Shown here: in pieces, positions 1 to 12,297 of the stretch | Numbering within the stretch: position 1 is the stretch's first letter | Layout of the letters: each line of letters opens with the position of its first letter | NCBI GenBank assembly: GCA_030068075.1 | Contig: CM057835.1 | Location: 20,237,957-20,301,956, forward strand | Length of the DNA stretch: 64,000 nucleotides | Direction: 5' to 3' | Source of the DNA: Paguma larvata | Lineage: Eukaryota; Chordata; Mammalia; Carnivora; Viverridae | Position numbers and translations under genes: made by a program | Notes under the pieces: generated by a model | What the model was told of the DNA's origin: nothing | Databases searched by the model: none | What the model saw: only the letters and a program-made list of their open reading frames with translations

Positions 1-654
1 AATTAAGACCCTTTGCAGTTTAGTGGTCTTTTACAGTTATTTGCCATTTTCACTAAAAAATGACTAGGCAGATTGTAAGATACAGTTCTGCCTAACATTA
101 TCAGCTTCTAAAAACTAAAACTTCGCAAGGAAGAATAAAAGTATGGAATAGAATGAAATTGAGTAATAACCGTGCATCTTATGATTTTGCCTTGTCTTAT
201 AAATTCAAACTCATTTGTTTGGGAACTTGATTATATAAGTTGTATGTGACTATAAATAATGGTTAATATATCTTAAAATTAAAATTAAAATTTTGAAATT
301 GAACACTTTGTATTTGTCAGGAACGATTATGAGCTATTTACAAATATGTGGAAGAAGAATATTATCCTCTTCTGAAGATTTTTGAAATCTATCTTGGTGT
401 TCTTTTTATACGGGAAGAACTCATGGATTAAAATAAGTATGAATGTTATAAAATCATTTTTAACATGTATGCAGTGATGTATGCATCTCTTTAAAAAAGC
501 CTTTCCTGGAGGCCTCTAGCAGAAACGGGCAGGTCCTATGGCATTTTGAGCATAATTCTGTTAACCTTTACCACATCTGCTGTCGTAGTTGGCAGTCTCA
601 ATGAACACCAGTTTCTGAACCTCACTCAAGGTGAGTGGCTGAGGCTGATTCATT

Positions 655-740
655 TTTGAATCTCCAGTATCCACCACAGTCCCTGGCTATACGGAAAGCT
701 CTTAAGAATTGCTTGTTGAATGAAGCAAATAGTTAATACA
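655..740 (+). repeat. L2/MIR-type 3' end
   Basis: The sequence follows the common 3' tail of L2: CACAGTCCCTGGCTATACGG, then CTTGTTGAATGAAG. It is short and diverged. Confidence 0.5.
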
Positions 741-1344
741 TTTCTATTAAATAATCCAAAATACTGGTAAACGCTGACTGTAAACAGGCCTGCACTAAGA
801 GGCGGTCTTGTGTCTCAGCATCCTGTGTTGTACGAAACCAGCTATACAAATATCAAATGGAAGTAAATGTTCTTATTTTTCTTTAGGCTTGTGTGTGTTT
901 AGGGTTGTGTATGTATTGTATGTAGATGTTTAGGCCTGAAGAAATCTGGAGTAGGACTTTTAATTTCCCTTTCTTATTAAAAAATTCTTTTATCCTCTGC
1001 TTTAAATATCTACCATCAAAAACTGCTTTTGTATCATCCTAGGAGGATAATATATTTCTACCTACTTTTAACTAATATATTATTTCTTTGTGTCATAACT
1101 ATAAACTTGTTTGTTATAGCATCTGGTAGGTAGTTTATGATAAAAAATAAATATAATGTCAAAGTGGATATACAAAATACATGTTGCAACTTTTTACTCT
1201 TAGATCCTACAGTTGTAAACTTACTTGTTGGATTACTGTAGCAGTTCCTAAATGCTTTCTCTCCCCTTCTGTACTTACTTAAAAACCAGGAAGTCTGTCG
1301 GTAGACCACACTTGTGTTACACTGGTTTAGAATAAAAATGGAGA

Positions 1345-1535
1345 CTTTTGAGTCAGAAAATTGGGACTTGAGTCTTGAATCTTGCTTTACTGTTTTAACT
1401 TGGACAGATTTATAAGCTTCCATAATAAAAGCCTCCGATTCCTCAGCTGTAAATCAGAGGTAAGAAGTTTACCTCATGGAATTTTTTGAGGTTAAATGAA
1501 AGTACACGTAGGGCATTTGGCATGTAGTAGATGGT
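1345..1535 (+). repeat. MIR element
   Basis: A diverged MIR in forward orientation. Landmarks are TTAACTTGGACAGATT, CGATTCCTCAGCTGTAAATC, and TTTGAGGTTAAATGAAAGTA followed by GGCATGTAGTAGATGG. Confidence 0.65.
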
Positions 1536-1862
1536 CAGCAGATCAGTAAAATGGTACTTTCTTTCCTTTCACGTAATTAACCAACATAAGCAGTTATTGC
1601 TAATTATGTGGAGAGTCACAGAATTTTAATTATGAAATGTGATTAGGGCAGATCTTAGGTGTACATGTTCATCAGGGTTTTTAGAAATATTTTATTTTTT
1701 CCCCCGATTAGAAAAGTAACCCATGCTCAGTGTGGAAAATGAGAAAATCTAGAAGAGTGTAGAGAGAGCAGTGACGATCATCATTATAGTCCTAAAGAGA
1801 ATCAGTGTCAATATTTTTACATATTGCCTTCCATTCTCTGTGTATATATGTGTATATGTTCT

Positions 1863-2078
1863 TTTTTTTTAAATTTTTTAATGTTTACTTATTTTTGAGA
1901 GAGAGACCGAGCACGAGCAAGGAAGGGGCAGAGAGAGAGGGAGACACAGGATCCAAAGCAGGCTCTAGGTGCTGAGCTGTCAGCACAGAGCCCGCCTTAG
2001 GGCTTGAACCCATGAACCACGAGATCGTGACCGGAGCTGAGGTCGGATGCTCAACCGACTGAGTCACCCAGGCGCCCC
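1863..2078 (-). repeat. Feline SINE (SINEC_Fc type)
   Basis: The element reads from TTTTTAATGTTTACTTATTT through GAGAGAGACC to GAGTCACCCAGGCGCCCC, so it is inserted in reverse. The tRNA-like head is at the right end. Imperfect 14-bp target duplications flank it at 1849-1862 and 2079-2092. Confidence 0.93.
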
Positions 2079-2259
2079 TGTGTGTATGTTCTTTATTGTT
2101 CTTTTTATAGTGGAAGAACCCATAGGTTAAAGCAAGGGTGAATATCTTAAAATTACTTTTAACGTGAATGCAGTGATGATGCATCTCTTTAAAAAGGCCT
2201 ATTCCAGAGACCCTTATCTCTTTCTTCAAAATATAGTCTGGTTTTTTAGTATACTTATC

Positions 2260-2500
2260 TAATTTTTTTATTATGGAAAAATACAAATGTGCAAGAACAA
2301 AAATCGTTAGGAAAGTGTAATGAATTTCCTATGTGCTCTTCAACCAGTTTTAATAATTATCAACTCCTGGCCAATCTTGTTTTATCTATATTGAGCTCCT
2401 TTTTCCCATTATATTTTGAAATAATTTCCAGATGTATTTAATTTCTGACATTTCTGTAACAGCATCCAGTCCCCATTCAACCAAAATAACCAATATTTTC
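2260..2500. repeat. Old LINE-type interspersed repeat, copy 1
   Basis: The sequence has the familiar pattern TTATTATGGAAAAATACAAA, then TTATCAACTCCTGGCCAATC. A related copy occurs at 3005-3235. I cannot name the subfamily with confidence. Confidence 0.45.
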
Positions 2501-3004
2501 CTTTTTTCTTTCTCAAAAAATGAGTGCCTTTAAGCAGTGGGATGAGATTAGGTAGAATTCTACATTCATTCATTTTTTATTTTTTAGTGGATCACCCTGG
2601 CTTTTATTTTTTCTTAACTTTGATACAGAGATGATAGAATTTGCTATCATTAATATACTGTTTGTATGTTGTTTGTTACATAAATGCTAGTGTATGGAAT
2701 GAGAATGGTTGATACAGAATTTGAATTATACTTAAGGTCTTTTATACCGTTTAAAATTGCATTCGTGATTCCTTAAACATTATGCCAAGGGAAAAGGTGC
2801 AATGTTGTCACATTTTGCCAGCAGCCAAACTGTAAAAAAAAATTTTTTTTTCTTAACGATAACTCTAAAAATAATTCTCTCCGTCTCCCTCAACGGCTAA
2901 GGAAGTTCTTTAGTGTTCACATTTACTTGCCCAATCTTCAGATTTTTAAAATATTACTTCGTAATTTTCAGGGGGTGTATTCAGCTTGTATACTTTAATG
3001 TTTG

Positions 3005-3235
3005 TTTTAAACGTTTTATTATAGAAGTTTTCAAACATATATTTAAAAGTAGAGAGAATCATAAAAAATTACCAAGTACCCAATTCAACAATTGTAATCT
3101 TGTTTCTTCCATGCTCCAACCCACTACTCTTGACTCAACCTTCACCATTTGGAAGCAAATCTGACATCATATCATTTCATTCATGAATAACTACTTGAGT
3201 ATGCTGCTTGCGAAGATAAGATTTAAACTTGTAGA
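3005..3235. repeat. Old LINE-type interspersed repeat, copy 2
   Basis: This is homologous by eye to 2260-2500: TTTTATTATAGAAGTTTTC, AGTAGAGAGAATCATAAAA, then AAGCAAATCTGACATCATAT. Confidence 0.45.
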
Positions 3236-3334
3236 AGTTTTATAACCATGTAGAACTCAATATTTCAAAGCTAGAATACAAGAGATGCCCATAGGCAGGT
3301 CATGATTATTTACCTGATACTGGCAGTACTTGCT

Positions 3335-3960
3335 ATATGGTTCAGAGGAAGGAAGCCTTCCACTGCTTCGTTCTGGGAAGGCTTTTTACGGAAGAGGTGT
3401 AATGTGGATTGGTATTTCTGGGGATCGGGGTTGGAGCCCAGCATTATGGATTGAGTAACAGGTATAATTTGCTAAAGGCCTAAGAGGGAAACCATTCGGC
3501 CTGTTCAGAATAGTGAATAAACTAATATGGTTGGAGCAGAGGTCATTGAGTAAGATGAGTGGAAAGTAGGATTGAAAGAGGAGGTTAGATGAAAAAGAAT
3601 CTTAAATGCAGAGCTAAGATATTTGGCTCTCTTCTGCTAATGGGTTAAAGTCATTGAAGGCTTTTTGCCTGAAACTATGGTCGGAGTGGTGTTCAGGAAG
3701 AGTAAGTAACTTGGACAGTTTAAACTGCAGAGACCAGCAAGTAGAAAGTCAGTCAGTCTGCCCTGGTGATTTAGACCCGAGGTAATAAAGACTTGATTTG
3801 GGCCCCTGAGTGGCTCAGTTGGTTAAGCATCTGACTTTTGGGCAATGGCAATGAAAGTAAGGATAGATTCAAAGGAAGGGACTGGATTTAGTAGTACCTG
3901 CTGGGAGATATAAGTAAGACCAGAGTAGATAAAATCTACTGGGGGTAAACTGCGGACAAC
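3335..3960 (-). repeat. L2 fragment (antisense), split by a SINE head
   Basis: The sequence resembles the reverse complement of the L2 ORF2 3' half: GAATAGTGAATAAACTAA, then GGTTAAAGTCATTGAAGGC. It is interrupted by a short carnivore SINE piece at 3800-3843. Confidence 0.55.
3800..3843 (+). repeat. Truncated carnivore SINE, tRNA-like head only
   Basis: GGGCCCCTGAGTGGCTCAGT followed by TGGTTAAGCATCTGACTTTT is the 5' tRNA-related end of a carnivore SINE. It stops abruptly with no GA-rich body or A-tail. Confidence 0.75.
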
Positions 3961-6900
3961 GGCTGAAGATGTTCACTTTAGGAAAGGCCCACATGTAACG
4001 GTGGGGGGATTGGGAGCTGACTTGTAGGTAGATTGTGTGTGTGTCGTATAGCTTTGAAGCAAAAGTATGTGTTATTTGAATTAATTGATTTGTCAGTTTT
4101 CTGATTGTATCTTTTGTGCCGAAGTACAAGATAATTTTAATTTCAGATCTTAGTCCCAGCCAAAATTTGACTTGTGGAGACAATTGTTAAAGTTAGAGAA
4201 GTCTTTTTCTTTCAGTAGTTACCCTGTAACTAACAAATAAGCTTTAACATTTAAAGAGGTATAAAACTACAGAAAGTTGATGTTTCTTTGATCTCAAGCT
4301 TTTCCAGGGCTGTAGCTTAGAGAATGTTTAGTGTGGAGGTTTTTATTGTGCCTCGCAAAGTACTATTGGAGAGTGATGCCCCCCTGAACATGCTGTTCAG
4401 CTGTGTAGCTGACCATCTGCTGTCCACAGTGCTCCTTGTCACTCGTAGGCCGGCTCGCCAGACTGCGCTGTGATTACTGCCGCCTCCACAGTTCATCCTG
4501 TTAGAAACTGGTTTGAAGGTAGACTGGTGTTTGCTCAGACTCTGGTCTCCTCATACTGTTCAACTAAACATCACGATTATCCATGTTACCGAAGTCACAT
4601 GAGTGAAAAAGTACATTCTGCTCTATTAGAAGAGTGTTTTCAGGGTGCAGTTGCACAGGCAAACAGCAGGTCATCAGAAGAGTTAATTTTCATACGGAGA
4701 CTGTCGGGGCGTGCTGCGGTCGTGTAGCTCGGGGAGTGTATAGAGTGATAAGATGTGAGTGCCACTATACTGAGGTGACCAGAATTTAAGTAGTTTCTGG
4801 CATCTCAATGAAAAGTTTTTAGAGTGGAAAGTCAGATGCCAAATAAAATTTCTTTCTTTTTGATAATCTGTAGTTAGAAACTTCTAAGAGTTAACGCTAA
4901 AGAAGTGCTTTAACAGTTTAATTAAAATGAAAGCTAGCAAAGATATAGATGAAATGTTCTCATATGAAATTAAAACATATCTTTGATTTTCATTTAATCA
5001 TTACTTTAGGGTATTTGGAGGGTAGAAAAAGTTAGAGGTGAGACCACAAGTTGGTTCCGTGCTGGCATATCTAGGGGGCAGTTGGTAGGGAATTTTTTTG
5101 TGTGGTCGAAAGTGAAATATTAGTATTTCATTACTGGGATTAGAAGTAATCACTTTGGTTAGAGAAAGCTGAAAATGACTAATATCCTTCGCTTAGTCTA
5201 CTAGAATTTTCCTAGGTTATAGTTTGCTGCTTTTAGAATAAAAGCTTAGTCATGCTAATCCCTGGTGTGTGTGAGATTGTGACCTCCTGCAGCCATCTTA
5301 GAGGGCAGGCCGATGACGACTTAGTCATTCTGGGTAGTCTTTTTGTTCATCTAGCATTATTTCCTCCCCCACTTTCAGTCATGTCGATGCTATCCACATA
5401 TTCTGTACCTGATGGGCAGAATTCTTACTTAACCATTCCCTTGGGCTTTGCCTTTCTATACGCTTGCCTTCATCTTGTGCAGAGGAAGGTCCCTGGTTTA
5501 AAATCTCCTGGGAAAGTCAGGTTGACTTCCTTAAAGCACCAAGCACAAACTATAGTAGTTACAAAGAAGAGAATGGCTTGTACCACTGTTCTGAAGGCAG
5601 CCGTGTGTAGGACTGGTACCTGCGGCTCCCCCGTGTCAATGCTGCATAGAATTCCATTGTCATGACCGGGGACAGTGATTTGTATGAATAACTGGCTGGG
5701 TACCAGTTGATAGTCCACCTTTTTTGGGATATGTTAATAGTTAAAACTTGATTTCCTTTCTTTGTTGCTAATTTAGTTTATCAGTAGAATATGTTAGGCC
5801 TTTCTAACAGTTTCCATTTGATTTTTAAAATCAATAGAGGAACTATTAAACCATATTAAATTGCTAATCTAGATTATAAACTATGCAGTCACGGTAATTG
5901 AGTTCTTAAGTAGTTAGATTTCTTTACTTTGGGGAGGAGTATCTAAAACCGATCTCTAATGTGTTTTGTTCTCCAGAGTACTGCGTTAGTGAGGCTCTTG
6001 TGTGCATTCAGCTGCAGTAGATAGCTGGCATTTCAACCGTTCCAAAACTACTCATTGCGGGCCTAATTTGTGAACTGAGTCAGTTGATTTCTTAAAAAAT
6101 GACTTTCTAATTGTCTGTAAGTTGTATCCTTAAAAATAATAGTGCTTATCTTTTTGGTAGAAGTTGCTTCCTTAGTATTTTCATCTTCTGGAACATTAGT
6201 CTGTTGAAACTAAGTCCACTCTTAAGCTCAGCTTTCATTGCACTAATGAGATGTCTTATTAGAGGGATAGCTGATTGAGAATTGTCATTTTGTTTTGGAG
6301 AGAGGTTTTTATTCTTATTTGAGGTGTATCAAATAGGTTATGAGAATCTTGTTGACCAGTAAGTGGAATATCTGATTATAAGGACTATATGGCTATTCTA
6401 GCTTAATTAAATACATTGTAATTATATAAATTACAATTTATATAATTTATAATTTACCAATTTTTCAAATTAATTTGGGTCTTTAATTATTTCTTATGTA
6501 GTGTAATAGATTAATCATGAAAATATTTTCTGGTTCAATTTTAAAAGTCCATGCAATATAACTTAAATAAGCATAGAACTTACCATTTTATTGTGTCTGC
6601 AAGTGAAACTTATATTCTTTACTATTCAACTAATAAAGTATTTTGTTCTGAGAAAGTTACTTTGTTCAGTATTCGTATATGTTAAATCATGTTTGAGGGT
6701 TTGAAAAAGTGACATTGTAATTTCTGATCGTTTGAATCATCAAGAAATATATAGAAATTTTTGTAATGAAGTAGAATTGCAGAGATAGTAGATTTATTTC
6801 TAACCGGATTTGGAGATTCAGAGCTTCACTGAAGAGGTGACAATTTACTTGGACTTGGAGGCTTTAATAATCCCATGACAGGCAGGATGTTGCGTATGTT

Positions 6901-7079
6901 CATCCTTCCATTAGGAAAGACAACGGCTAAAAGTCAAAGGTACATGGCATAGTTTTGGTGACATTGAGTTTGGAACATGGGGTACCAAGACTGGTGGAGA
7001 AACGGAGGTTTGAAAAAAAATTATAAACAAACTAAAGGTTTTTGATGTGTTACTGAGGAGGTGAAGCTAGCTTTGTCAC

Positions 7080-7300
7080 CATTGAGGAGTCTCAACATTT
7101 AGCACTTGGTGTCGGATATGTGGCTGAGGGGTGGGGCACTGAAGCATTGTGAAGTGGCTTTCTAGTTTGGTGGATTAGGTGCTAGGTGGACAGCAGTGGT
7201 GCCACAACAGAGGGCAATATGAGATCGGGTTTGGGGGTGGAAATTGTGGTGCACAGAGATGGTTCAAGTTTTGAACCATATTGAGGGTTATGTGCGATTT
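7080..7300 (-). repeat. L2 fragment (antisense)
   Basis: A diverged piece resembling antisense L2 ORF2 (GGTGCCACAACAGAGG, then AGATGGTTCAAGTTTTGAAC). Confidence 0.4.
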
Positions 7301-8026
7301 TATTTTGTGATACTGAGTATATTTGGAAATCTGGTTTGGTTAGAATGGGAGTTGAGGGTTGCTTCCCCCTAATCCTGTATTCTTTCCTCTCATGTGTTCA
7401 CGTTGTCTGCTTCATTCTATTCCGTTATGTCCTGGCTGTTACTGGTTGCTACTTCTGTCTGTAGACTGAATTTTATAACTTGAATTATGTTTCAAGAATA
7501 CTTATATTCTGTGATTGTGAAAAGAAATGCTGACATGATCTTCATTTGTCTTGAAGTCAGTGGTGGCCGAATACCACAGAGTCTGTGACAGTGTGGTGTG
7601 TTGGTTTGGATTTGACCCAGAGAGAAGTTTTGCTCTTCCAGCGTGGTATTTTATTTCTTCGTTTCCCATGCAAAATTCTCTTTTGTTTTCCTGTTCAATT
7701 ATTTTTCTTTTATTGTGGTCAGTTGGTGCAAGGTTAGGTTATAAATAGGACATGTTGACTTTTTTTGAGAAATATTTTAGAATTCTTACAATTCTCTTCT
7801 GGTAACCTATCTATATTGATTTTAATAGTTGATTTTAGCACATTTGGCTCAGGAAATTTATTAGGCAAGACTGGGGCATTCTTCCTTTAAAAGTTTTCTT
7901 ACAGATCAATGCCTCACACAGCAAAAAACTTTTTTAGGAAAGAGTAGTTTAGTTTAGCTTTCTATATAATTCTAGCACTTTCATAATTTTCCAGCTTTGA
8001 CAATATTTCTTATGAGAAGTTATTCT

Positions 8027-8228
8027 TTTTTTTTTAAGTTTATTTATTTATTTTGAAAGAGAGGGAGGGAGGGCGGGGTAGAGGGAGAGGAGGAGAGAGA
8101 ATCCCAACCCGGCTCTGCACCGACAGTGTGGAGCTCCATGTGGAGCTTGAACTTATGAACTGTGAGATGATGACCTGAGCCAAAATCCAGAGTTAGATGC
8201 TGAACCTACTGAGCCCCCAGGGTAACCT
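8027..8228 (-). repeat. Carnivore SINE
   Basis: The reverse-oriented element begins TTTTTTTTAAGTTTATTTAT, has a GA-rich body, and ends ACTGAGCCCCCAGGGTAACC. A 14-bp target duplication TGAGAAGTTATTCT flanks it (8013-8026 and 8228-8241). Confidence 0.9.
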
Positions 8229-8899
8229 GAGAAGTTATTCTGGATAAGCTTCTCCAAGGTAGGAATTTGGCTGAAAAAACTCATGTCAGCAATGTTCAGA
8301 CACATTCCGAAATGTTTGCCTCAGTTTCCTCCTTTTAGGGGGTATTTAAATGCTGTCAGAATTCAATAATTGTTTTTTTCTATTGTAATGTTGTGAGTTC
8401 AGATTGGTAGCCCAAAGAGTGTGGATTCCAAGTTTCGTTTCGTTTTGTTTTTTGTATGCGTGTTTTTAACAAGGATTGTTGACTTCAGAAGAATGTGTTC
8501 TGATGTTCTGATTACTGCTGACATTATGTATATGTAATACTTATAAGAAAAAACATTTCAAAAGTCAGTTTGGAAGTAAGTTTGTAATGTTGAAGACATT
8601 TGCAGCATGTGTATTGTGCTGTGTGTGCAGTTTGTACCGGGATTCTGTCAGTGGCTGCTGAGTGAGTGACCAGTGGGATAGTCTGTAGTAACATCTGTTA
8701 CGTACTCCAGTGGTGTACCTAACTGAGTGTGTGTTAGAGGGAAGTTGTGAAGTTCCTTTAAAACTTTACCATATCTTTGAAAAAAAAAAAAAGAAACATA
8801 TATAAAGTTGTTATGCAGTAACAATTGGAAGAGAAAAGAAGATGTATAGAGATCTAAATATTGTTATCTTTTGTACAATTGATGTTATCTTTCTTCTAG

Positions 8900-9059
8900 T
8901 CCAAGTGGTAAGAAGTTCAGAAGCAAACCTCAGTTGGCAAGGTACCTGGGAAATACTGTTGACCTCAGCAGTTTTGACTTCAGAACTGGAAAGATGATGC
9001 CTAGTAAATTACAGAAGAACAAACAGAGACTGCGGAATGATCCTCTCAATCAAAATAAG
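8900..9059 (+). CDS. MBD2: MBD2 exon 2 (second half of methyl-CpG-binding domain)
   Basis: The exon is 160 nt. The first base completes a serine codon split with exon 1, followed by 53 codons, human residues 182-234. The translation begins PSGKKFRSKPQLARYLG and ends DPLNQNK. It contains Arg188, one of the two arginines that contact the methyl-CpG guanines in MBD proteins, and the C-terminal strand/helix of the domain (SSFDFRTGKMMP). The acceptor is TTCTTCTAG. The donor is AAG/GTTGGT, which is poor at intron positions +3 to +5. Residues match the human protein as I know it, consistent with strong constraint on the DNA-binding fold. Confidence 0.97.
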
Positions 9060-9589
9060 GTTGGTTGATTTACTGAGAGCATATGTATACTGTTTCAAAA
9101 GCTCTCTACGAAGTATCTTACATTGTAATCATGTCACTGGGATTTTGGCTGTGTCTGAATGTCCTAGCCTATCCCGCCCCGGCAAAGCATTTTGACTTAT
9201 AAATCTGATTAATTTATGGTAATTGGCAGTACTTTGCGTAAGTAAATTGTGCACAGTTGAAAACAATATTACAGTATCTCTCAAACATGACATTTTTGGC
9301 CCATTGGGACTTTTTACAAAAGGTTTCTGTGTTGATGTTAGTTGTCTCATTTTTTTTCTTAAAGTAGTTCTTGTTGCCCAAAAAGAGGCAAAATTTTAAT
9401 GTGGTAAGTATCCTTACCACATAGTTTATGCTTACCTATCAATTTTCAGGATTAGGATTTGAGAAAGGGCAGTTTTTATTTTGACTTTTGATGATGTTGA
9501 GGATAATGACTTTCAGCAATAGTATTCTCATCCCGATACTGTGGGGGGTTTTCCGTTAGCTCATTTTTTTTATTTTGAGCTGCTTAGTT

Positions 9590-9665
9590 GATGGTTTATT
9601 GTATAGGAATTTAAACAAATAGCATTCGATGGTTTATTGTATAGGAATTTAAACAAGTAGCATTC
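9590..9665. repeat. Tandem duplication, 2 x 38 bp
   Basis: Two adjacent 38-bp units starting GATGGTTTATTGTATAGG (9590-9627 and 9628-9665) differ by one base (CAAATAG against CAAGTAG). Confidence 0.97.
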
Positions 9666-9959
9666 GAATTATTATGCTACTTTAATAGCATTAGAGCACC
9701 CAATATCTTTGCTAAGAAATCTTCCCTCCCTGCCCCCACCCCAAAGGCAACTAAGCTTACAAAACTATTTTGTCTCAATTTTTCTTCCTTTAAATTTCAG
9801 AGATATATGTGTCTTGCAACCACTATCATCTCACACTGACTGAGTGACAATAGTGGAGGGAAAAGTAAGGGCTTTTCTTCCAGGGTATATATAACCTTGA
9901 TATAACCTCATATGCTGCTCGGGAGGCCAGCATTCACTGTAGGAACCCTGAGGCCGTGT

Positions 9960-10170
9960 GTAGAACGAGTTGGGCTTTGGAACGAGGCAGGCTCTGCCAC
10001 TTGCTAGTTCAGGCAGTCATGGATAACTCTTTTCACCTAGCATGGCCTCAGATTTCTCATTTGTAAAACTAAGGTAATGTACTCTTTCCCTTAGCATTAC
10101 TGCGAGGAGTAAATAGGAATTAATATGAAAACATCTAAGGAAAGTGTTTGACCCTTGTGAGTTCCTTTCT
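9960..10170 (+). repeat. MIR element
   Basis: Forward MIR core: GCTCTGCCACTTGCTAG, GCCTCAGATTTCTCATTTG, then GCGAGGAGTAAATAGGAATT. Confidence 0.7.
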
Positions 10171-10914
10171 TTTCCCCATTGCACCTTCCTAAGCTCCAAG
10201 CTTCCTTGGCAAACAGCGTTGCTTGGTTGGCGAATGTGGGAAACTTTTTGATCTCTTCCTCTATATCTTTTTACTTTTCCCTAAAGGCTATGGGGTCTCT
10301 GCTTCATAGCTCTCTTTATTCAGAATTCAGCCTAGTAGTTTGTATACAATAGTTTAATTTCCAAAAATTGGTATGGGGGTCAGAGGGCACCGTTTCCTCA
10401 TCTATTGCATTGGTCACCACGCATCGATTTCCAGAGGGGCATTGTCAGATACCTTGTTTAAATGGGCGGAATGGGAAGGGAAAGCTGAAATTGCTTTCTC
10501 TATTGCTTAATTGCGGAGTTGTTCTGGGTCAATAGTTATGAAAGCGTTAAGGGTAAAAAAGATAGTGGTAGTACAGGGAGCTCGAATTACCGAAATGAGG
10601 ACCTGTAATGTGTAGAGGAGAAGCTCTGTGATTCAACTCAAGAAAACCTTTATTCTGTGTTTATTTTGGTTCTTTAACACACAGAGGAATATTAAGATTT
10701 ATTTTTCTGAAACTGCTTAAAAAAACCCAAAAAACAAACTGTAACTACATTGCTGGGTACCTGTCAGAAGGGCTCACATATTTATGAAATGAATGGAATG
10801 TTTTCAGACTGCCCTATTGTCAGAATCACAGTTAAGCTACACTAAGTATGATATGAAGATTTATTCCTGATCGTTATGACTCACTAAAAACCAAAAACTA
10901 ATTCGTCTCTTTAG

Positions 10915-11320
10915 TTTGTGTGCACCTTTATGCTCTAGCTGCGCTGGACTGCCCATCCGCCTGCACCGCGGCACGTGCTTCCGAGACTCTGCTCGCGCAT
11001 GTGCTGTCTCCTCTGCTTGGAATGCGCTTCCCCCCTTCCCTTCCATCCGGGAGCTCCTGCTCACCTGCGGCCCAGCTCCATTGTCTCCGCCTCTGTGAAG
11101 CCCGCTCCTGCATTCATCAGGCAGGACCAGGCCCTTCTTCCCTAATGCCTCCCCGGTGCTTTGCCAGTGTATTTCTGATTGTCTGCTTCAACTAGACTGT
11201 GAGCTCCATGAGGGCAGGAACTGTCTTTTTCTTTTACTTTGTTTGTTTGTTTGTTTGTTTGTATAGGTAGTGCAAAACCTAGCACACGGTAGGTACTTAA
11301 TAAATGTTTGCTTCATGTTT
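10915..11320 (+). repeat. L2 3' end with ORF2 C-terminal remnant
   Basis: Translation of one forward frame gives SSAWNALPPFPSIRELL, which matches the L2 ORF2 C-terminal motif SAWNALPP. The 3' tail GTGAGCTCCATGAGGGCAGG and CACGGTAGGTACTTAATAAA is typical L2. A (GTTT)n run at 11241-11262 lies within it. Confidence 0.85.
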
Positions 11321-12089
11321 ATTTGATTTAATATCCACCTCATTCCAGAAGTTTATAGTGGTCATAAATACTGAATAAATTAATATGCCATACATGATTT
11401 CGGAAGTGCCTTTCATTGTCATTGTTTTCTGAAGTTTCTATTGGAATTTTGGGGGGCATAGTCTTATTTTTGCACCTGATTTTCTTTTAATTAAACAGTC
11501 AGAAAACAGGACTTTTGCACTTTTAAAAATAAGCTTTCTTTTGGAGTAATGCCAACACTGAATATCTCTATAAAGCAGAAAACGTATTTATGGCTAATTA
11601 TGTATTATGTCTTTTTAAAAAATAGTACAGTGTAGAGAATGCTGGGAGATTTAAATTAGTCAACAGGAATGTTAGCTAGTTTTGCCAGATAGTTGTAAAC
11701 TTGGCTGAAGTGCATTATTAATTGTGTTGTTTTGAGGTTTTCAAAACCCTTGAAAGAATTTGAAATATTATTAACAAAATAAACTTTGAAACAGGCTAAA
11801 TTGTAGTTCATAATGACCGATTATGTACCGAGATCTTAGTATATTTTCCGTATCAAAAGTGTGTTTACTGGGTGCATAATACTTCAGGTATGGTTGGGAA
11901 GATACCTTTTGAAGATCTTTTCAAAGTGGTAATCATTTTAGGATGAGTGGGTACAGTGGAGTGGGCGTTGTCTTTTGATTCGTATTTATTGCTGTTTTTC
12001 CAGTACCTCCTCTTGCTTATCTCTGTCACAATCCTAACCTTACCCTGAAAATCTTTTCCATTTTTGATTACATTGTACCTTACTGATTT

Positions 12090-12297
12090 TTTAAAAATTT
12101 TTTAATGTTTATTTTTGAGAGAGAGAGGCAGAGTGTGAGGGGGGGAGGGACAGAGAGGGGGAGACACAGAATCAGAGGCAGGCTTCAGGCTCCGAGCTGT
12201 CAGCACAGAGCCCAACATGGGACTTGAACTTGTAAACCGTGAGATTGTGACCTGAGCCAAAGTCGGATACTTAACCGACTGAGCCACCTAGGTGTCC
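12090..12297 (-). repeat. Feline SINE with exact target duplication
   Basis: A complete reverse element from TTTAAAAATTTTTTAATG to GAGCCACCTAGGTGTCC. The 16-bp duplication TGTACCTTACTGATTT is at 12074-12089 and 12298-12313. Confidence 0.95.

Larger units (their letters stand above)
1..8899 (+). other. MBD2: MBD2 intron 1, 3' part
   Basis: This is AT-rich non-coding sequence ending in a pyrimidine-rich tract and the acceptor TTCTTCTAG at 8891-8899. It holds MIR, L2, old L1-like and two feline SINE copies listed separately. Stretches such as 740-1340, 4000-7000 and 7300-8000 show no repeat or gene that I can name. The ORFs here are short, lack homology that I recognise, and look like chance. 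Confidence 0.85.

Noticed and set aside
5252..5665. 137-codon plus-strand ORF in intron 1
   Set aside because: It has no family resemblance and its mixed hydrophobic composition is typical of chance ORFs.
1..8899. H/ACA snoRNA SNORA37, known to reside in an MBD2 intron in human
   Set aside because: I could not see a convincing H/ACA structure with ANANNA and terminal ACA in this part of intron 1. In human I believe it lies near the 5' end of intron 1, upstream of this window.
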